From Christensenellaceae bacterium (lineage in GTDB: Bacteria > Bacillota > Clostridia > Christensenellales > Borkfalkiaceae): a stretch of 36,460 nt of DNA. A program made the translations under genes and the position numbers. Shown here one piece after another: positions 26,134-35,246 of the stretch. The stretch is taken from NCBI GenBank assembly GCA_022768945.1, contig JALEKY010000006.1, positions 1-36,460 on the forward strand, given 5' to 3'. Each line of letters begins with the position of its first letter. Position 1 is the first letter of the stretch. The notes below the pieces were generated by a model. That model saw only the letters and a list, made by a program, of their open reading frames with translations. It did no database searches and was not told where the DNA came from.

Positions 26134-27129
26134 GTGACGAAGAAACTTTACAGAGCATTGACTATAATTCTCATAATCGTTTCGCTGTATTCTTTCGGAT
26201 GGGTAAAAGGATATTCGGAAGAAAGAGAGGTTTATCTCGGCGGAATGACGGCGGGATTCGTAATAGATAACGAAGGAGCGACGATAATCGGCGTAAACGA
26301 AATAACGACGATAAACGGAATGAGGGCGCCGGCGGGTGATGCCGGAATAAAAACAGGCGATATATTGATTTCTCTCGACGGAAAAACGGTAAACACGGCA
26401 AAAGACATTGCTTCCGTTCTTTCGGTTTACGACGGAAACGGTATTACGGCAGTTCTCGAGAGGGACGGAGAAATCATTCTTAAGATAGTATATCCCGAAA
26501 AAGATATATCCGGCGAGTATAAACTCGGGCTGTTTATACGCGACGAATTTACGGGAATCGGAACAATTACTTATATCGAAGAAGACGGAACTTTCGGTGC
26601 GCTCGGTCATCCCGTTTCAGACAAAGGAAAGGGCAAACCTATAAAAATCAACAGCGGCAAAATGTATCTCTGCACCGTTATGGGAGTAACGAAAGGGGTT
26701 CGCGGCAAAGCCGGAGAGATACGCGGATTGTTCGATGGAAACGAGATTATAGGAAATGTAAAATCTAATACAGTAAAAGGAATTTTTGGAAAAATTGTGC
26801 CTAATATAAAAACCTCGTTAACAAAAAAAGCAACTATCGGCGATCCCACCCCCGGAAACGCCCAAATACTTTGCACGATTGAAGGAAACACTGTAGAATG
26901 TTTTTCGGCAAGCATAATAAAAGCGGCTTCGTCCGCTGCAGACAATAAGGATATCGTTATAAAAATAACAGACAAAGAGCTTATAGAAAAGACGGGCGGA
27001 ATACTTCAGGGAATGAGCGGAAGCCCCATTCTTCAAGACGGCAAGCTTGTCGGCGCAATCACTCACGTTTTTTTAAACGATCCCGAAAAAGGGTTCGGCA
27101 TATCAATAAAAAATATGATGGCGGGTTGA
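26134..27129 (+). CDS. spoIVB: SpoIVB-type serine protease (S55), short form
   Basis: 331 aa, GTG start with AACAGGAG upstream. One N-terminal membrane segment (residues 5-24), then a PDZ domain at about 35-118 (GIKTGDILISLDGK), then the S55 peptidase domain with GALGHP (His159) and QGMSGSPI (Ser in 295-297). In Bacillus SpoIVB cleaves SpoIVFA across the forespore membrane and so triggers pro-sigma-K processing. The protein is clearly shorter than the roughly 425-aa Bacillus enzyme. It leads a sporulation-related group with the next two genes. Confidence 0.9.
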   Translation: MTKKLYRALTIILIIVSLYSFGWVKGYSEEREVYLGGMTAGFVIDNEGATIIGVNEITTINGMRAPAGDAGIKTGDILISLDGKTVNTAKDIASVLSVYDGNGITAVLERDGEIILKIVYPEKDISGEYKLGLFIRDEFTGIGTITYIEEDGTFGALGHPVSDKGKGKPIKINSGKMYLCTVMGVTKGVRGKAGEIRGLFDGNEIIGNVKSNTVKGIFGKIVPNIKTSLTKKATIGDPTPGNAQILCTIEGNTVECFSASIIKAASSAADNKDIVIKITDKELIEKTGGILQGMSGSPILQDGKLVGAITHVFLNDPEKGFGISIKNMMAG

Positions 27130-27234
27130 TTTTTCAAAAACAAGCAAAAACTTCTCAACGGAAACGCAATGCTTAGGAACGAAATCCTTGACAGCAAAAG
27201 AATAAAACGTTTTTATCGCTCATAGATTAGCTCT

Positions 27235-27846
27235 ATGGGCGATATTTTTATAAAACGGGTAAAGTTTTTCCCGTCAACGATTAAATCCTGCGCGGAAAAG
27301 AAGTTCGTTCTTCTTTTAGTTTCCTCGATAGCTTTTATTGCGGGTGTTGTCGTCGGCTTATTTATAGACAAAAACAGTTCTCTTTTCGGTTACTGTACAT
27401 ACAACGCGGAGAACTATTATTGTCTTATAATGTTTAAAGAAAACAGCGCGGCGACGACTTTTTTCATTCATGCGCTTTCGGGCTTCGGATATTTTGCGAT
27501 ATTCTTCGTTTTCGGAACGACTATTTTTTTATTTCCTCTGTCCGTTGCGGTAACGGCATACAGGGGATATATATTCGGGGGGGCGCTCGTCGCTTTCGCT
27601 TCCATTTACGGCGCGCAGGGAGTAATTATATTTTTATTTACGCTCTTTCCTCAGAATATAATTCTGACTCTTGCGTTGATTTTCGTTTCTCCGTGTGCGG
27701 AATTATTTAAATGCTCAGGCAAGAAAAAATTCTTTATAAATCATTCGATTAACACGCTGATTCTGTTTGTCGTAAGCATACTCGGAGGATTAGTAGAGCT
27801 GTTATTACTCGTTTTGCTTCTTCGGCCGATGAATTTTCTTTTCTGA
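27235..27846 (+). CDS. SpoIIM-like multipass membrane protein
   Basis: 203 aa with four or five hydrophobic segments (about 23-45, 75-110, 117-150, 170-200). The segment RGYIFGGALVAFASIYGAQGVIIFLFTLFPQN resembles the stage II sporulation protein M/DUF95 family, whose members have a glycine-rich membrane region followed by a PHG-type turn (here FPQN). SpoIIM works with SpoIID and SpoIIP in peptidoglycan remodelling during engulfment. Position between spoIVB and dacF supports this. No Shine-Dalgarno sequence; TAGATT lies 6 bases before the ATG. Confidence 0.65.
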   Translation: MGDIFIKRVKFFPSTIKSCAEKKFVLLLVSSIAFIAGVVVGLFIDKNSSLFGYCTYNAENYYCLIMFKENSAATTFFIHALSGFGYFAIFFVFGTTIFLFPLSVAVTAYRGYIFGGALVAFASIYGAQGVIIFLFTLFPQNIILTLALIFVSPCAELFKCSGKKKFFINHSINTLILFVVSILGGLVELLLLVLLLRPMNFLF

Positions 27847-27926
27847 AAAAGTTTGTAGCTTTCTTCCGAATAATCTCGGTTTTTTTGCGGAAAATAATTA
27901 CAGAAATATTTTTCGGAGAAAAAACA

Positions 27927-29084
27927 ATGAAGAAAATTATATTATCGTTAATGATTTTTCTGTCGGTTTTCGGCGTCACGGTTTTATTCCGCAACGTTTA
28001 CGTAAGCCGGGCGGAAGTGAGAGCGAAAAGCTGCATTCTGATGGATTACGACAGCAAAACGGTCGTATACAAACAAAATGAAAAAGAACGCCGCCCCATA
28101 GCGAGCATGTGTAAAATAATGACTTTGCTTTTGATTTTCGAGGAAATCGATAACGGAAATATTTCTCTCGACGAAACGATGACGATAAGCGAAACCGCGG
28201 CGGGGATGGGGGGAAGCCAGGCTTTCCTCGAAGCAGGCGGAGAATACCCCGTAAAAGAGCTTATAAAAAGCATAGTTATCGCTTCGGCAAACGACTCGTG
28301 CGTTGCTTTTGCCGAGAGAATTTCCGGCAGCGAGGATCAATTCGTCGAAAAAATGAATTCGAGAGCGAAAGAACTCGGAATGAACGACACTCTGTTTTCC
28401 AACTGCACGGGACTTCCTAAGCCCACACAGTACTCTACGGCGGAAGACGCGGCAAAAATGTTTTCGGAACTGATAAAACACGAAACCTATTTCGAGTTTA
28501 CTAAAATTTGGACGGACGCGATAAATCACCCGAAAGGGAGAATAACAGAACTTACGAACACAAATAAAATGGTTCGCTTTTATAACGGCTGCGACGGCGG
28601 CAAAACGGGATATACGGCAGAGGCAGGGCATTGTCTGTCCGTAACGGCAAAAAGGGGGAATATGCGCCTCGTGGCGGTTGTAATCGGCGCGCCGGACAGT
28701 AAAACGAGATTCGCCGCGGCAAGCGAACTGTTAAACAAGGGATTTAACGAATACGAAAATAAAACTATACTGAATTCAACAGAAGCAATGGATTTTACCG
28801 TTTACGTTCACGGCGGCGTTAAAAAGAACGTTCTCGTAAAGCCCGAAAAAGACTGTTATTTCTTCTGTAAAAAGGGAACTCAGACAGACTTTCGAGTAGA
28901 CGCGGAACAAGACTTCGGAGTAAAAGCTCCGCTAAAAGAGGGCGACAGAGTAGGCGTTCTGAAAGTATACAAGGACAATGCCGAATACGACGAAGTATCT
29001 CTCGTAGCGGCGGAAAACATAGACGAAATTTCATATTTCGGATATATCCGCGACGTTATGAGGAACTGGTCTTTGTGCAGCTGA
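27927..29084 (+). CDS. dacF: D-alanyl-D-alanine carboxypeptidase (DacF type, S11)
   Basis: 385 aa from the ATG at 27927 (CGGAGA upstream; an earlier in-frame ATG at 27885 has none). N-terminal signal peptide of about 29 residues. Penicillin-binding motifs: SMCK (Ser60, Lys63), SAN (120-122) and KTG (226-228). After the catalytic domain comes a beta-rich C-terminal domain and the membrane-associating tail FGYIRDVMRNWSL. It trims the terminal D-Ala of peptidoglycan stem peptides; DacF-type enzymes act in spore cortex formation. It fits the neighbouring sporulation genes. Confidence 0.9.
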   Translation: MKKIILSLMIFLSVFGVTVLFRNVYVSRAEVRAKSCILMDYDSKTVVYKQNEKERRPIASMCKIMTLLLIFEEIDNGNISLDETMTISETAAGMGGSQAFLEAGGEYPVKELIKSIVIASANDSCVAFAERISGSEDQFVEKMNSRAKELGMNDTLFSNCTGLPKPTQYSTAEDAAKMFSELIKHETYFEFTKIWTDAINHPKGRITELTNTNKMVRFYNGCDGGKTGYTAEAGHCLSVTAKRGNMRLVAVVIGAPDSKTRFAAASELLNKGFNEYENKTILNSTEAMDFTVYVHGGVKKNVLVKPEKDCYFFCKKGTQTDFRVDAEQDFGVKAPLKEGDRVGVLKVYKDNAEYDEVSLVAAENIDEISYFGYIRDVMRNWSLCS

Positions 29085-29160
29085 ACTAATAATAGCTTCT
29101 TTCTCTGTTAACACAATATTAAATCGGTTATAACTGAATATTAACTTTTCCCGAATTGGG

Positions 29161-29201
29161 GCGGACGACTCAAAAAAAACAACGCGTCCGCTCTTTTTTT
29201 T
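29161..29201 (+). terminator. Terminator after dacF
   Basis: A 7-bp GC stem (29161-29167 with 29185-29191), large A-rich loop, then TCTTTTTTTT. Confidence 0.8.
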
Positions 29202-29223
29202 GTAAAATATTTGCTGAAATTTA

Positions 29224-29252
29224 TTGCCAAAACCGCGTTTTTATTATATAAT
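29224..29252 (+). promoter_or_regulatory. Promoter of M50 protease-scpAB unit, near-leaderless
   Basis: TTGCCA, 17-bp spacer, TATAAT, then 9 bases to the ATG at 29262. The predicted 5' leader is only 2-3 bases and no ribosome-binding site is present. Confidence 0.72.
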
Positions 29253-29261
29253 ATACGCAAG

Positions 29262-30068
29262 ATGACATTCGAAAACGTTATTGCGACGATCGCGTCGATA
29301 ATAGTAATTCTGATTGCGCTTCCGCTGCATGAGTTCGCTCATGCGTTCGCGGCGGTAAAGGCGGGCGATCCGACGCCGAAGCTGGAAGGCAGATATACGA
29401 TAAATCCGCTGAAACATTTCGATCCCATAGGGCTTCTGATGCTTGTCGTTTTAAGGTTCGGCTGGGCAAAACCCGTACCTATAAATCCTTATAATTTCAG
29501 GCATTTGAGAAGGGATTACTTCTGGGTATCATTTGCCGGTATTCTGTGTAATATCGTAATGGCTTTCCTGTCGTCGTTTCTGCTCGTTTTATTCGGTATA
29601 ATCACTTACTCGGTTTTCGGCAGCGAGATAGCGAGCGCGGGTTTATCCGCTTATACGAGTTCTAAGACGACGTTCGCACTGCTCGAATTCCGCATTCTCG
29701 AAATTCTTTTCGACTCAGGATATATAAGTTCGGGCATATACATCGTTTTCGGCTTAATCTACTACGTTCTGTATTTAGGCGTGATCATAAACATAAACCT
29801 TGCGGTATTCAACCTTATTCCGGTTTACCCGCTCGACGGTTTCAGAATTCTCGATTGCGCTTTAAAGAAGAAGGGGAAAGTATTCGAGTTCCTCGGAACG
29901 AAAGGCTATTACGTGCTTCTCGGGCTTATACTTTGGGGAGCGCTGTGCGACCTTATCGGAAACTATATTCCCTTTGCAGGAATGCTTGACGTGCTCGGGC
30001 TGGCTCTCGGGTATGCAAATAATTTTATCAGTAACTTATTCTTCGGACTGTGGGGGCTTTTCTTATGA
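29262..30068 (+). CDS. Site-2 protease family (M50) membrane metalloprotease
   Basis: 268 aa from the ATG at 29262; a longer frame from 29211 would include the promoter. The zinc motif is HEFAH (His23, Glu24, His27) inside the first membrane helix, and the third ligand is in NLIPVYPLDG near the centre. About five to six hydrophobic segments. It is the short family lacking a PDZ domain, widespread in Bacillota next to scpA, and its substrates are not generally known. Its stop overlaps the scpA start (ATGA). Confidence 0.87.
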   Translation: MTFENVIATIASIIVILIALPLHEFAHAFAAVKAGDPTPKLEGRYTINPLKHFDPIGLLMLVVLRFGWAKPVPINPYNFRHLRRDYFWVSFAGILCNIVMAFLSSFLLVLFGIITYSVFGSEIASAGLSAYTSSKTTFALLEFRILEILFDSGYISSGIYIVFGLIYYVLYLGVIININLAVFNLIPVYPLDGFRILDCALKKKGKVFEFLGTKGYYVLLGLILWGALCDLIGNYIPFAGMLDVLGLALGYANNFISNLFFGLWGLFL

Positions 30069-30868
30069 CAACTTATAACGACGTAAAATTCGAATCCAAC
30101 GTGGACTATACCACGAGCCTCGATAACTTCGAAGGTCCTTTGGATTTATTGTTATATCTTGTAAAAGAAGCGAAAATCGAAATAAGGGAGATATTCGTTT
30201 CCAAAGTCACCGAACAATACCTCGAGTACATAAAACTCGCCAAAGACCTCGATATGGAAAAGGCTGCGGAGTACCTGAATATGGCGGCTACGCTCGTAGA
30301 GCTTAAGTCGAAATCTCTGCTCCCGCCGGACGTTCCCATGTACGACGATTTCGACGGACCCGAAGAATGGATCGATCCGCAGGAAGAATTCTTCCGCAAG
30401 GTCGAAGAATACAAGCTTTACAAGGAAATGAGCCAACAGCTCAAAGAGCAGGAAACTACGCAGATTTTCTTCAAACCGCCCGAAAAATCGAGTAAAGAGG
30501 TAAAAATTCAATACACCGATTTTACTTTGGACGGACTTGTGGACGCGTTCAGCAAACTGCTTTTAAAGATAGGCAAAGATCCGAACGCGAAAAAAGAAGC
30601 TAAAACAATTCAAAAGGAAATATATACCGTAGCGGGAAAAATCAATCACATAAGGCATATTTTGCTTGAAAGGCACGAATGCGAGTTCGAGGATCTGTTC
30701 CCTGAAGAAACAAACCTTTCGGAAGTTATAACAACGTTTCAGGCTCTTTTGGAGCTTCTGAAACTTCAGTATTTATCCGCAGAACAACAAACGGCTTATT
30801 CAAACATCAAAATATCTTTAAGAGATGACAGGAGTGAAGACCTTGGAGAAATTGACGAATATAATTGA
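30065..30868 (+). CDS. scpA: Segregation and condensation protein A
   Basis: 267 aa from the ATG at 30065, which overlaps the previous stop by 4 bases and follows GGGGG. Kleisin family: FEGPLDLLLYLVKEAKIEIREI at the N-terminus binds the SMC neck, AATLVELKSKSLLP follows, and a C-terminal winged helix (FQALLELLKLQYL) binds the SMC head. With ScpB it forms the condensin that folds and separates chromosomes. It overlaps scpB. Confidence 0.95.
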   Translation: MTTYNDVKFESNVDYTTSLDNFEGPLDLLLYLVKEAKIEIREIFVSKVTEQYLEYIKLAKDLDMEKAAEYLNMAATLVELKSKSLLPPDVPMYDDFDGPEEWIDPQEEFFRKVEEYKLYKEMSQQLKEQETTQIFFKPPEKSSKEVKIQYTDFTLDGLVDAFSKLLLKIGKDPNAKKEAKTIQKEIYTVAGKINHIRHILLERHECEFEDLFPEETNLSEVITTFQALLELLKLQYLSAEQQTAYSNIKISLRDDRSEDLGEIDEYN

Positions 30869-31772
30869 GTCCTTACTGTTTGTATCGGGCAAGGAAATTT
30901 CATTAAACGATATATGCGAGAAACTTAACGTTTCCATCAACGAAGCGCGCCTTGCGGCTTTGGAACTTCAAAAGAAATACTCGGGCGAAAGCGGACTGCT
31001 TTTCCTTTATTTCAACGATAAAATTCAATTCGGCAGCAACCCCGTTTACGGCGAGCAGGTAGAAGCCGTTCTGAACCCCATAAGAGAAAGGGAACTTTCG
31101 CGCAGCATGCTCGAAACCGCGGCTATCATAGCGTATAAGCAACCTATAACGAGGGGAGAAATAGAGGAGCTTCGCGGCAACAGCGACTATGCCATCGCCA
31201 ACCTGCAAAAACTCGGAATTATAGAGATTATCGGAAAAAAAGACGCCGTCGGCAGACCGAGTCTTTTCGCTACGACCGACAAATTTCTTAAACGCTTCCA
31301 GATTTCTTCGCTTGAAGATTTGCCGTCGTACGACGATATTATGGCTCAGGTGAAAGTGCTTAACGACGAGAGCGAGGATACGTATCTTTATAAGAAAGAC
31401 GTTTACGTCGATAACGGCGAAGAAGACGTTATGCCTCCTCAGCGCGAATTCGTTCCCAAGCAGAAGGCAGAGGAAGAAGAATCCGACGATGATAAGCCGC
31501 AGGAAACAGAGATTAAAGACGAAGAAATTCCCGATTATCTCAAAGGCGACGACGTCGAAGTAATTTCCGCAGACGAGGACTACGAGGAAGACGAAGAGGA
31601 AGACTCGGGAGAAGAAACCGACGACGAAGATTCTTCGGACGAAGACGAAGAATTCGCTCAGTATTCCATAGACGATATGGAGTATGAAGACGAAGAAGAG
31701 GAGTCCGAAGAAGACGAGGACTACGAGGAAGACGAAGAGGAAGAGGGAGATTACGAGGAAGACGACGTATAA
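30843..31772 (+). CDS. scpB: Segregation and condensation protein B with long acidic tail
   Basis: About 309 aa. I chose the TTG at 30843 because AGGAG lies 8 bases before it; an in-frame ATG at 30825 has a poorer site. Residues 1-185 are the two winged-helix domains (ESLLFVSGKEISLNDICEKLNVS, RSMLETAAIIAYKQPITRGEIEELRG, GRPSLFATTDKFLKRF). ScpB proteins are usually about 190 residues; here some 110 extra residues follow that are mostly Glu and Asp, including two 33-bp identical DNA segments (31571-31603 and 31712-31744). The tail is probably disordered. Confidence 0.93.
   Translation: MEKLTNIIESLLFVSGKEISLNDICEKLNVSINEARLAALELQKKYSGESGLLFLYFNDKIQFGSNPVYGEQVEAVLNPIRERELSRSMLETAAIIAYKQPITRGEIEELRGNSDYAIANLQKLGIIEIIGKKDAVGRPSLFATTDKFLKRFQISSLEDLPSYDDIMAQVKVLNDESEDTYLYKKDVYVDNGEEDVMPPQREFVPKQKAEEEESDDDKPQETEIKDEEIPDYLKGDDVEVISADEDYEEDEEEDSGEETDDEDSSDEDEEFAQYSIDDMEYEDEEEESEEDEDYEEDEEEEGDYEEDDV
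31571..31744 (+). repeat. 33-bp direct repeat inside scpB acidic tail
   Basis: 31571-31603 and 31712-31744 are identical, 141 bp (47 codons) apart and in frame. They encode an Asp/Glu/Tyr-rich segment, which points to recent internal duplication or conversion. Confidence 0.85.
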
Positions 31773-31816
31773 GTTTCTCCCTAAATTATCGAACACCCTG
31801 CGATAATATAATAAAC

Positions 31817-32011
31817 ATGAAAGAAACGGAAATAAAACGCTGCGTACTGTACGACCGCGACTGCATCGGCTGCAACGAATGTTTGTTTTGCGATCTCGAT
31901 CCTACAAAGATTTGCGACAACTGCGGTAAGTGCCTCGAAGACGGCGATAAAGAGTACAACAGCATACAAATTTCGGGTATAAGAGGAAACAAAGAGGACG
32001 ATGACGACTAA
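31817..32011 (+). CDS. Cys-rich 64-aa protein
   Basis: Six cysteines in two CxxCxxC groups (CIGCNECLFC... and ICDNCGKC) within residues 16-39, and an acidic C-terminus (KEDDDD). The spacing could hold one or two zinc ions or an iron-sulfur cluster. I do not know a named family. There is no ribosome-binding site; TATAAT ends 4 bases before the ATG. It overlaps the PHP gene by 11 bases and follows scpB by 44 bp, so it is probably real and co-expressed with the PHP protein. Confidence 0.7.
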   Translation: MKETEIKRCVLYDRDCIGCNECLFCDLDPTKICDNCGKCLEDGDKEYNSIQISGIRGNKEDDDD

Positions 32012-32792
32012 AAACTCCTTCGGGCGCACGTTGCCCGAAATACCCGTAAACTATATAAAAATCGATACGCACTGCCACACGAAACCGTCAAGCTTATGCT
32101 CGGAAATTTCGCCCGAAAGACTTGTAGATTTATATGTAACTCACGGTTACGACGCTGTAGTTCTGACAAATCACTATCAGAAAAGCCATTTAGCTCAATT
32201 CGGAGATAAACCGAAAGATATTATTGACGGCTTCCTTGCGGATTATTACGCTACGGTTAAAGCGGCAAAGGGAACACGACTGAAAGTATTCCTCGGGGCG
32301 GAAGTAAATTTCTTAAATACGGAAACTTTCGAACTACCGGGCGGAGAAAAAGTGCTTGTTCACGGCGAATTTTTACTTTTCGGCGTTAGCGAGAATTTCC
32401 TTAAAAACACTTACGATCTGTGCGATTTAACGCAGAAAGAACTTTTCGAACTGTGCGACGGCGAAAATATTTTGTGCTATCAGTCGCACCCTTTAAGGAC
32501 GATGCACCACTGTAAACCGCTCGATCCGAAATACATGCACGGCGCCGAGGTATTTAACCCGCACTTTTATCAGGACAATCGAAAAGCACTTGAATTTGCC
32601 AAGGAGAACAATCTTTTAATATCGGGCGGCAGCGATTTTCATTACGAAAGCGACGCGGGCAACGCGGCTATGTACGTTCCGAAAGATGTTTCCGACCAAT
32701 TCGAACTTAGAGATTATCTTAAAACGGGTGAAAGCTTAATTGCCGACAAAAACGGTCTTATACTAAAAAACGGCTTATTTTTAACAGAATAA
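32001..32792 (+). CDS. PHP-domain metal-dependent hydrolase
   Basis: 263 aa with AGAGG upstream. PHP motifs in order: DTHCHT (first metal ligands), VLTNHY, GAEVNF, CYQSHPLR and SGGSDFHYES. These are the trinuclear-metal ligands of polymerase-and-histidinol-phosphatase-type phosphoesterases. The protein is the free-standing form, related to YciV/TrpH-type and histidinol-phosphatase-like enzymes; its substrate cannot be read from sequence. It shares 11 bases with the Cys-rich gene upstream. Confidence 0.87.
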   Translation: MTTKNSFGRTLPEIPVNYIKIDTHCHTKPSSLCSEISPERLVDLYVTHGYDAVVLTNHYQKSHLAQFGDKPKDIIDGFLADYYATVKAAKGTRLKVFLGAEVNFLNTETFELPGGEKVLVHGEFLLFGVSENFLKNTYDLCDLTQKELFELCDGENILCYQSHPLRTMHHCKPLDPKYMHGAEVFNPHFYQDNRKALEFAKENNLLISGGSDFHYESDAGNAAMYVPKDVSDQFELRDYLKTGESLIADKNGLILKNGLFLTE

Positions 32793-32813
32793 GCTTTGAT
32801 ACGTCAAAATAAA

Positions 32814-32860
32814 AACGCACCGAAGAACATTAAATCTGTTCGTTTCGGCGCGTTATTTTT
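32814..32860 (+). terminator. Bidirectional terminator (PHP gene and hflX)
   Basis: A 16-bp imperfect stem (32814-32829 with 32837-32854) followed by TTTTT after one A on the plus strand, and by TTTTTATTTT on the minus strand, between convergent genes. Confidence 0.8.
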
Positions 32861-32914
32861 ATAATTTAGGAATGAAAAATGGAATTTATAAGATACTTTT
32901 TTCCGGGGTAAATT

Positions 32915-34138
32915 TTATTTAAGATACTTTTCGAATTTTCCGAGATAAATTTTCCTTACGCAGAGAGTAACCGAAACGATATCTTCTTTATAGTCGTATT
33001 CCGCGCTTTCGGATAGTTTCGCTAAAGATGTAAATTCGGGCATATCCGCATAGGAAATTTCAAGCGATAAAATCGAATAGAGGTCGGAAAAAGCTTCGTT
33101 GATTCTGTCTTTCAGCTTGTCAAGGCCGACGCGGTTTTTAGCTGAAATAAACACGGCGTTTTGAGGAAAACAGGTAAAATCTTCGACTTTGTCGCATTTA
33201 TTGATTACGGTAACGACCGGCGGAAGGTCTTTAAACTCCGCAAGCGTTTCTTCGGTGGTTTTTAGCTGATTTACCCAATCGCCGCTTCCGTCTGCAACGT
33301 TAAGTATAAGATCTGCGTTTGCGGCAAACTCGAGAGTGGACTTGAAAGCTTCGATAATGTGGTGGGGAATATTTTTGATAAAACCGACGGTATCTACTAC
33401 AACCACCTCGAAATTCTTTAATTTCAGCTTTCTCATCGTCGGATCGAGAGTGGCAAAAAGTTTATCTTTGCAGTAGGTATCCGCACCGGTAAGCGCGTTT
33501 AAAAGCGTGCTTTTGCCCGTGTTCGTGTACCCGACGAGCGCAACCGTTTTGCATTCGTTCTTTTCTCGTCTCACCGTCTGAACGCTTCGCCTCGTTTTGA
33601 GTTCGTCAAGCTTTTTTTCGAGGTTTTTAATGCGAAGTCTTATGTGTCGTCTGTCCGTTTCCAGCCTGCTTTCGCCCGGACCTCTCGTCCCGATACCTCC
33701 GCCAAGCCTTGAAAGGCCTTGTCCTTTGCCTTTAAGTCGAGGGTAAATATATTTAAGCTGAGCAAGTTCAATCTGCATTTTTCCTTCGCTCGTAACGGCG
33801 TTAGACGCGAAAATGTCGAGTATAAGCGTCGTGCGGTCGATTACCTTTACGTCATCGAGCGCAGCTGAAATATTCAGAGTTTGAGAGGGAGAAAGCTCCC
33901 CGTCGAAAATCACGAGATTAACTATGTCGAAATCGATAGAAGTCTTAATTTCTTCTATCTTGCCGGAGGTTATAAAAGTTGCCGCAGAAATTTCGCGAAC
34001 GTAGTATGGAAAAATTTCGTCTATTTCTGCGCCGGCGGAGAGGGTAAGCTCTTTAATTTCTTCGCATTTCTCTGTTTTGTCGTCGCCGGACGATAACGGA
34101 ACGATTATAAACGCTACTTCTTGTTTTTTATTATCCAT
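32915..34138 (-). CDS. hflX: Ribosome-associated GTPase HflX
   Basis: 407 aa. HflX N-terminal domain (SPSQTLNISAALDDVKVIDRTTLILDIFA), then the glycine-rich GLSRLGGGIGTRGPGESRLETDRR and a coiled coil, then the GTPase domain with GYTNTGKST (G1), DPTMRK (G2), DTVGF (G3) and NKCD (G4). HflX splits stalled or hibernating 70S ribosomes under stress. Its ATG starts one base after the stop of the recombinase gene, so the two are co-transcribed. Confidence 0.95.
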   Translation of the reverse strand: MDNKKQEVAFIIVPLSSGDDKTEKCEEIKELTLSAGAEIDEIFPYYVREISAATFITSGKIEEIKTSIDFDIVNLVIFDGELSPSQTLNISAALDDVKVIDRTTLILDIFASNAVTSEGKMQIELAQLKYIYPRLKGKGQGLSRLGGGIGTRGPGESRLETDRRHIRLRIKNLEKKLDELKTRRSVQTVRREKNECKTVALVGYTNTGKSTLLNALTGADTYCKDKLFATLDPTMRKLKLKNFEVVVVDTVGFIKNIPHHIIEAFKSTLEFAANADLILNVADGSGDWVNQLKTTEETLAEFKDLPPVVTVINKCDKVEDFTCFPQNAVFISAKNRVGLDKLKDRINEAFSDLYSILSLEISYADMPEFTSLAKLSESAEYDYKEDIVSVTLCVRKIYLGKFEKYLK

Positions 34139-34139
34139 T

Positions 34140-35183
34140 TCAATCTTTTCTCAGCTTAATCACGCTTGCTGATTTTCTTCTGCTTTCTTCGGAAATAGCC
34201 GCGTAATGCTTTCTCGTCGTGTTTACGTCTTTATGCCCGAGGCAGTCCGCAACCTGATAAATATCGCCCGTTTCGCGATATAAATTCGTGCCGTAAGTGC
34301 TTCTCAGTTTGTGCGGCGTAATATGTTTAAGCGGCGTAACTATGCTCGCATACTTTTTTACTAAATTCTCTACCGCACGCACGCTCATTCGCCTGTTTTG
34401 GAGAGATAAAAACAAAGCTTTTTCGTCTTCGGGAACGTCCTTGTTTTTTTTGCGCTCGGAAACGTACTTAAAAAGGCATTCTCCTACCTCGTCGGGGAAA
34501 TACAAAATAGTTCTGTTTCCGCCCTTTCTCGTAACGATGAACCCGTTTGTCATAAAGTCTATATCGTCCACGTTAAGACCTACAAGCTCGCTTATACGAA
34601 TGCCCGTTCCGAGGAAGAGGGAGAGAAGAGCAACGTCGCGCAGCTTTGTGTTTTCGTGGTATTTTTTCATATGAGGAGTGAGTTCTTCTCCGTATTCCGC
34701 TTCGTTTAGAATATCCACGACTTCGTTTACTTCCAGCCTGACTATTTCTTTATCGTGAATTTTCGGCAGAGAAATTTTTGCCGCTTCGTTAGAATCGAGC
34801 AGCCCTTTATTGAAAAAATATCTGAAAAAAGAACGAACGGACGCGAGTTTGCGTTTTTTCGCCTGCTCGTTGCACGACCGCGTTTTTCCTTCGGGATCAA
34901 CGTAATTTCCGAGATACGAAAGGAATTTTTCAAAATCGAAAGACTCGATTTCCTCCAATTTTTCAAGCGTGATTTCGTTTGGGGTAAGAGGGGAAAACCT
35001 CTCTTTTGAAAGGTAATCGAAAAACACCCTTAAATCGTACGCGTAATTTAGCCTCGTAAGCGTAGAAGTTCTCGGCTCTATACCGACGAAGTAATCCTCG
35101 ACGTAAGGGGGAAGAGACTGAATTATTTTTTTAATTTTAATGATATTTGCGCGATTTCTGTCAGCGTAAAAATCTTTTCCCAT
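34140..35183 (-). CDS. Tyrosine recombinase, Xer family (XerS-like)
   Basis: 347 aa with CGGAG upstream. Catalytic residues: R196 (GTGIRISEL), K220, H291 and R294 (HKLRST), H317 (GHKDVNTT) and nucleophile Y327 (KHYA). The N-terminal domain begins with about 25 extra residues (IKKIIQSLPPYVEDYF), resembling XerS of streptococci rather than XerC/XerD of about 300 aa. The likely job is resolving chromosome dimers, which fits scpAB nearby. An integrase of a mobile element is the alternative, but operon linkage to hflX argues for a housekeeping gene. Confidence 0.88.
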   Translation of the reverse strand: MGKDFYADRNRANIIKIKKIIQSLPPYVEDYFVGIEPRTSTLTRLNYAYDLRVFFDYLSKERFSPLTPNEITLEKLEEIESFDFEKFLSYLGNYVDPEGKTRSCNEQAKKRKLASVRSFFRYFFNKGLLDSNEAAKISLPKIHDKEIVRLEVNEVVDILNEAEYGEELTPHMKKYHENTKLRDVALLSLFLGTGIRISELVGLNVDDIDFMTNGFIVTRKGGNRTILYFPDEVGECLFKYVSERKKNKDVPEDEKALFLSLQNRRMSVRAVENLVKKYASIVTPLKHITPHKLRSTYGTNLYRETGDIYQVADCLGHKDVNTTRKHYAAISEESRRKSASVIKLRKD

Positions 35184-35246
35184 AAAATCAACTCCGTTTT
35201 TACTTTATCATAATTTCTCAAAAAAAGCAATTAAACAATAATAAAT

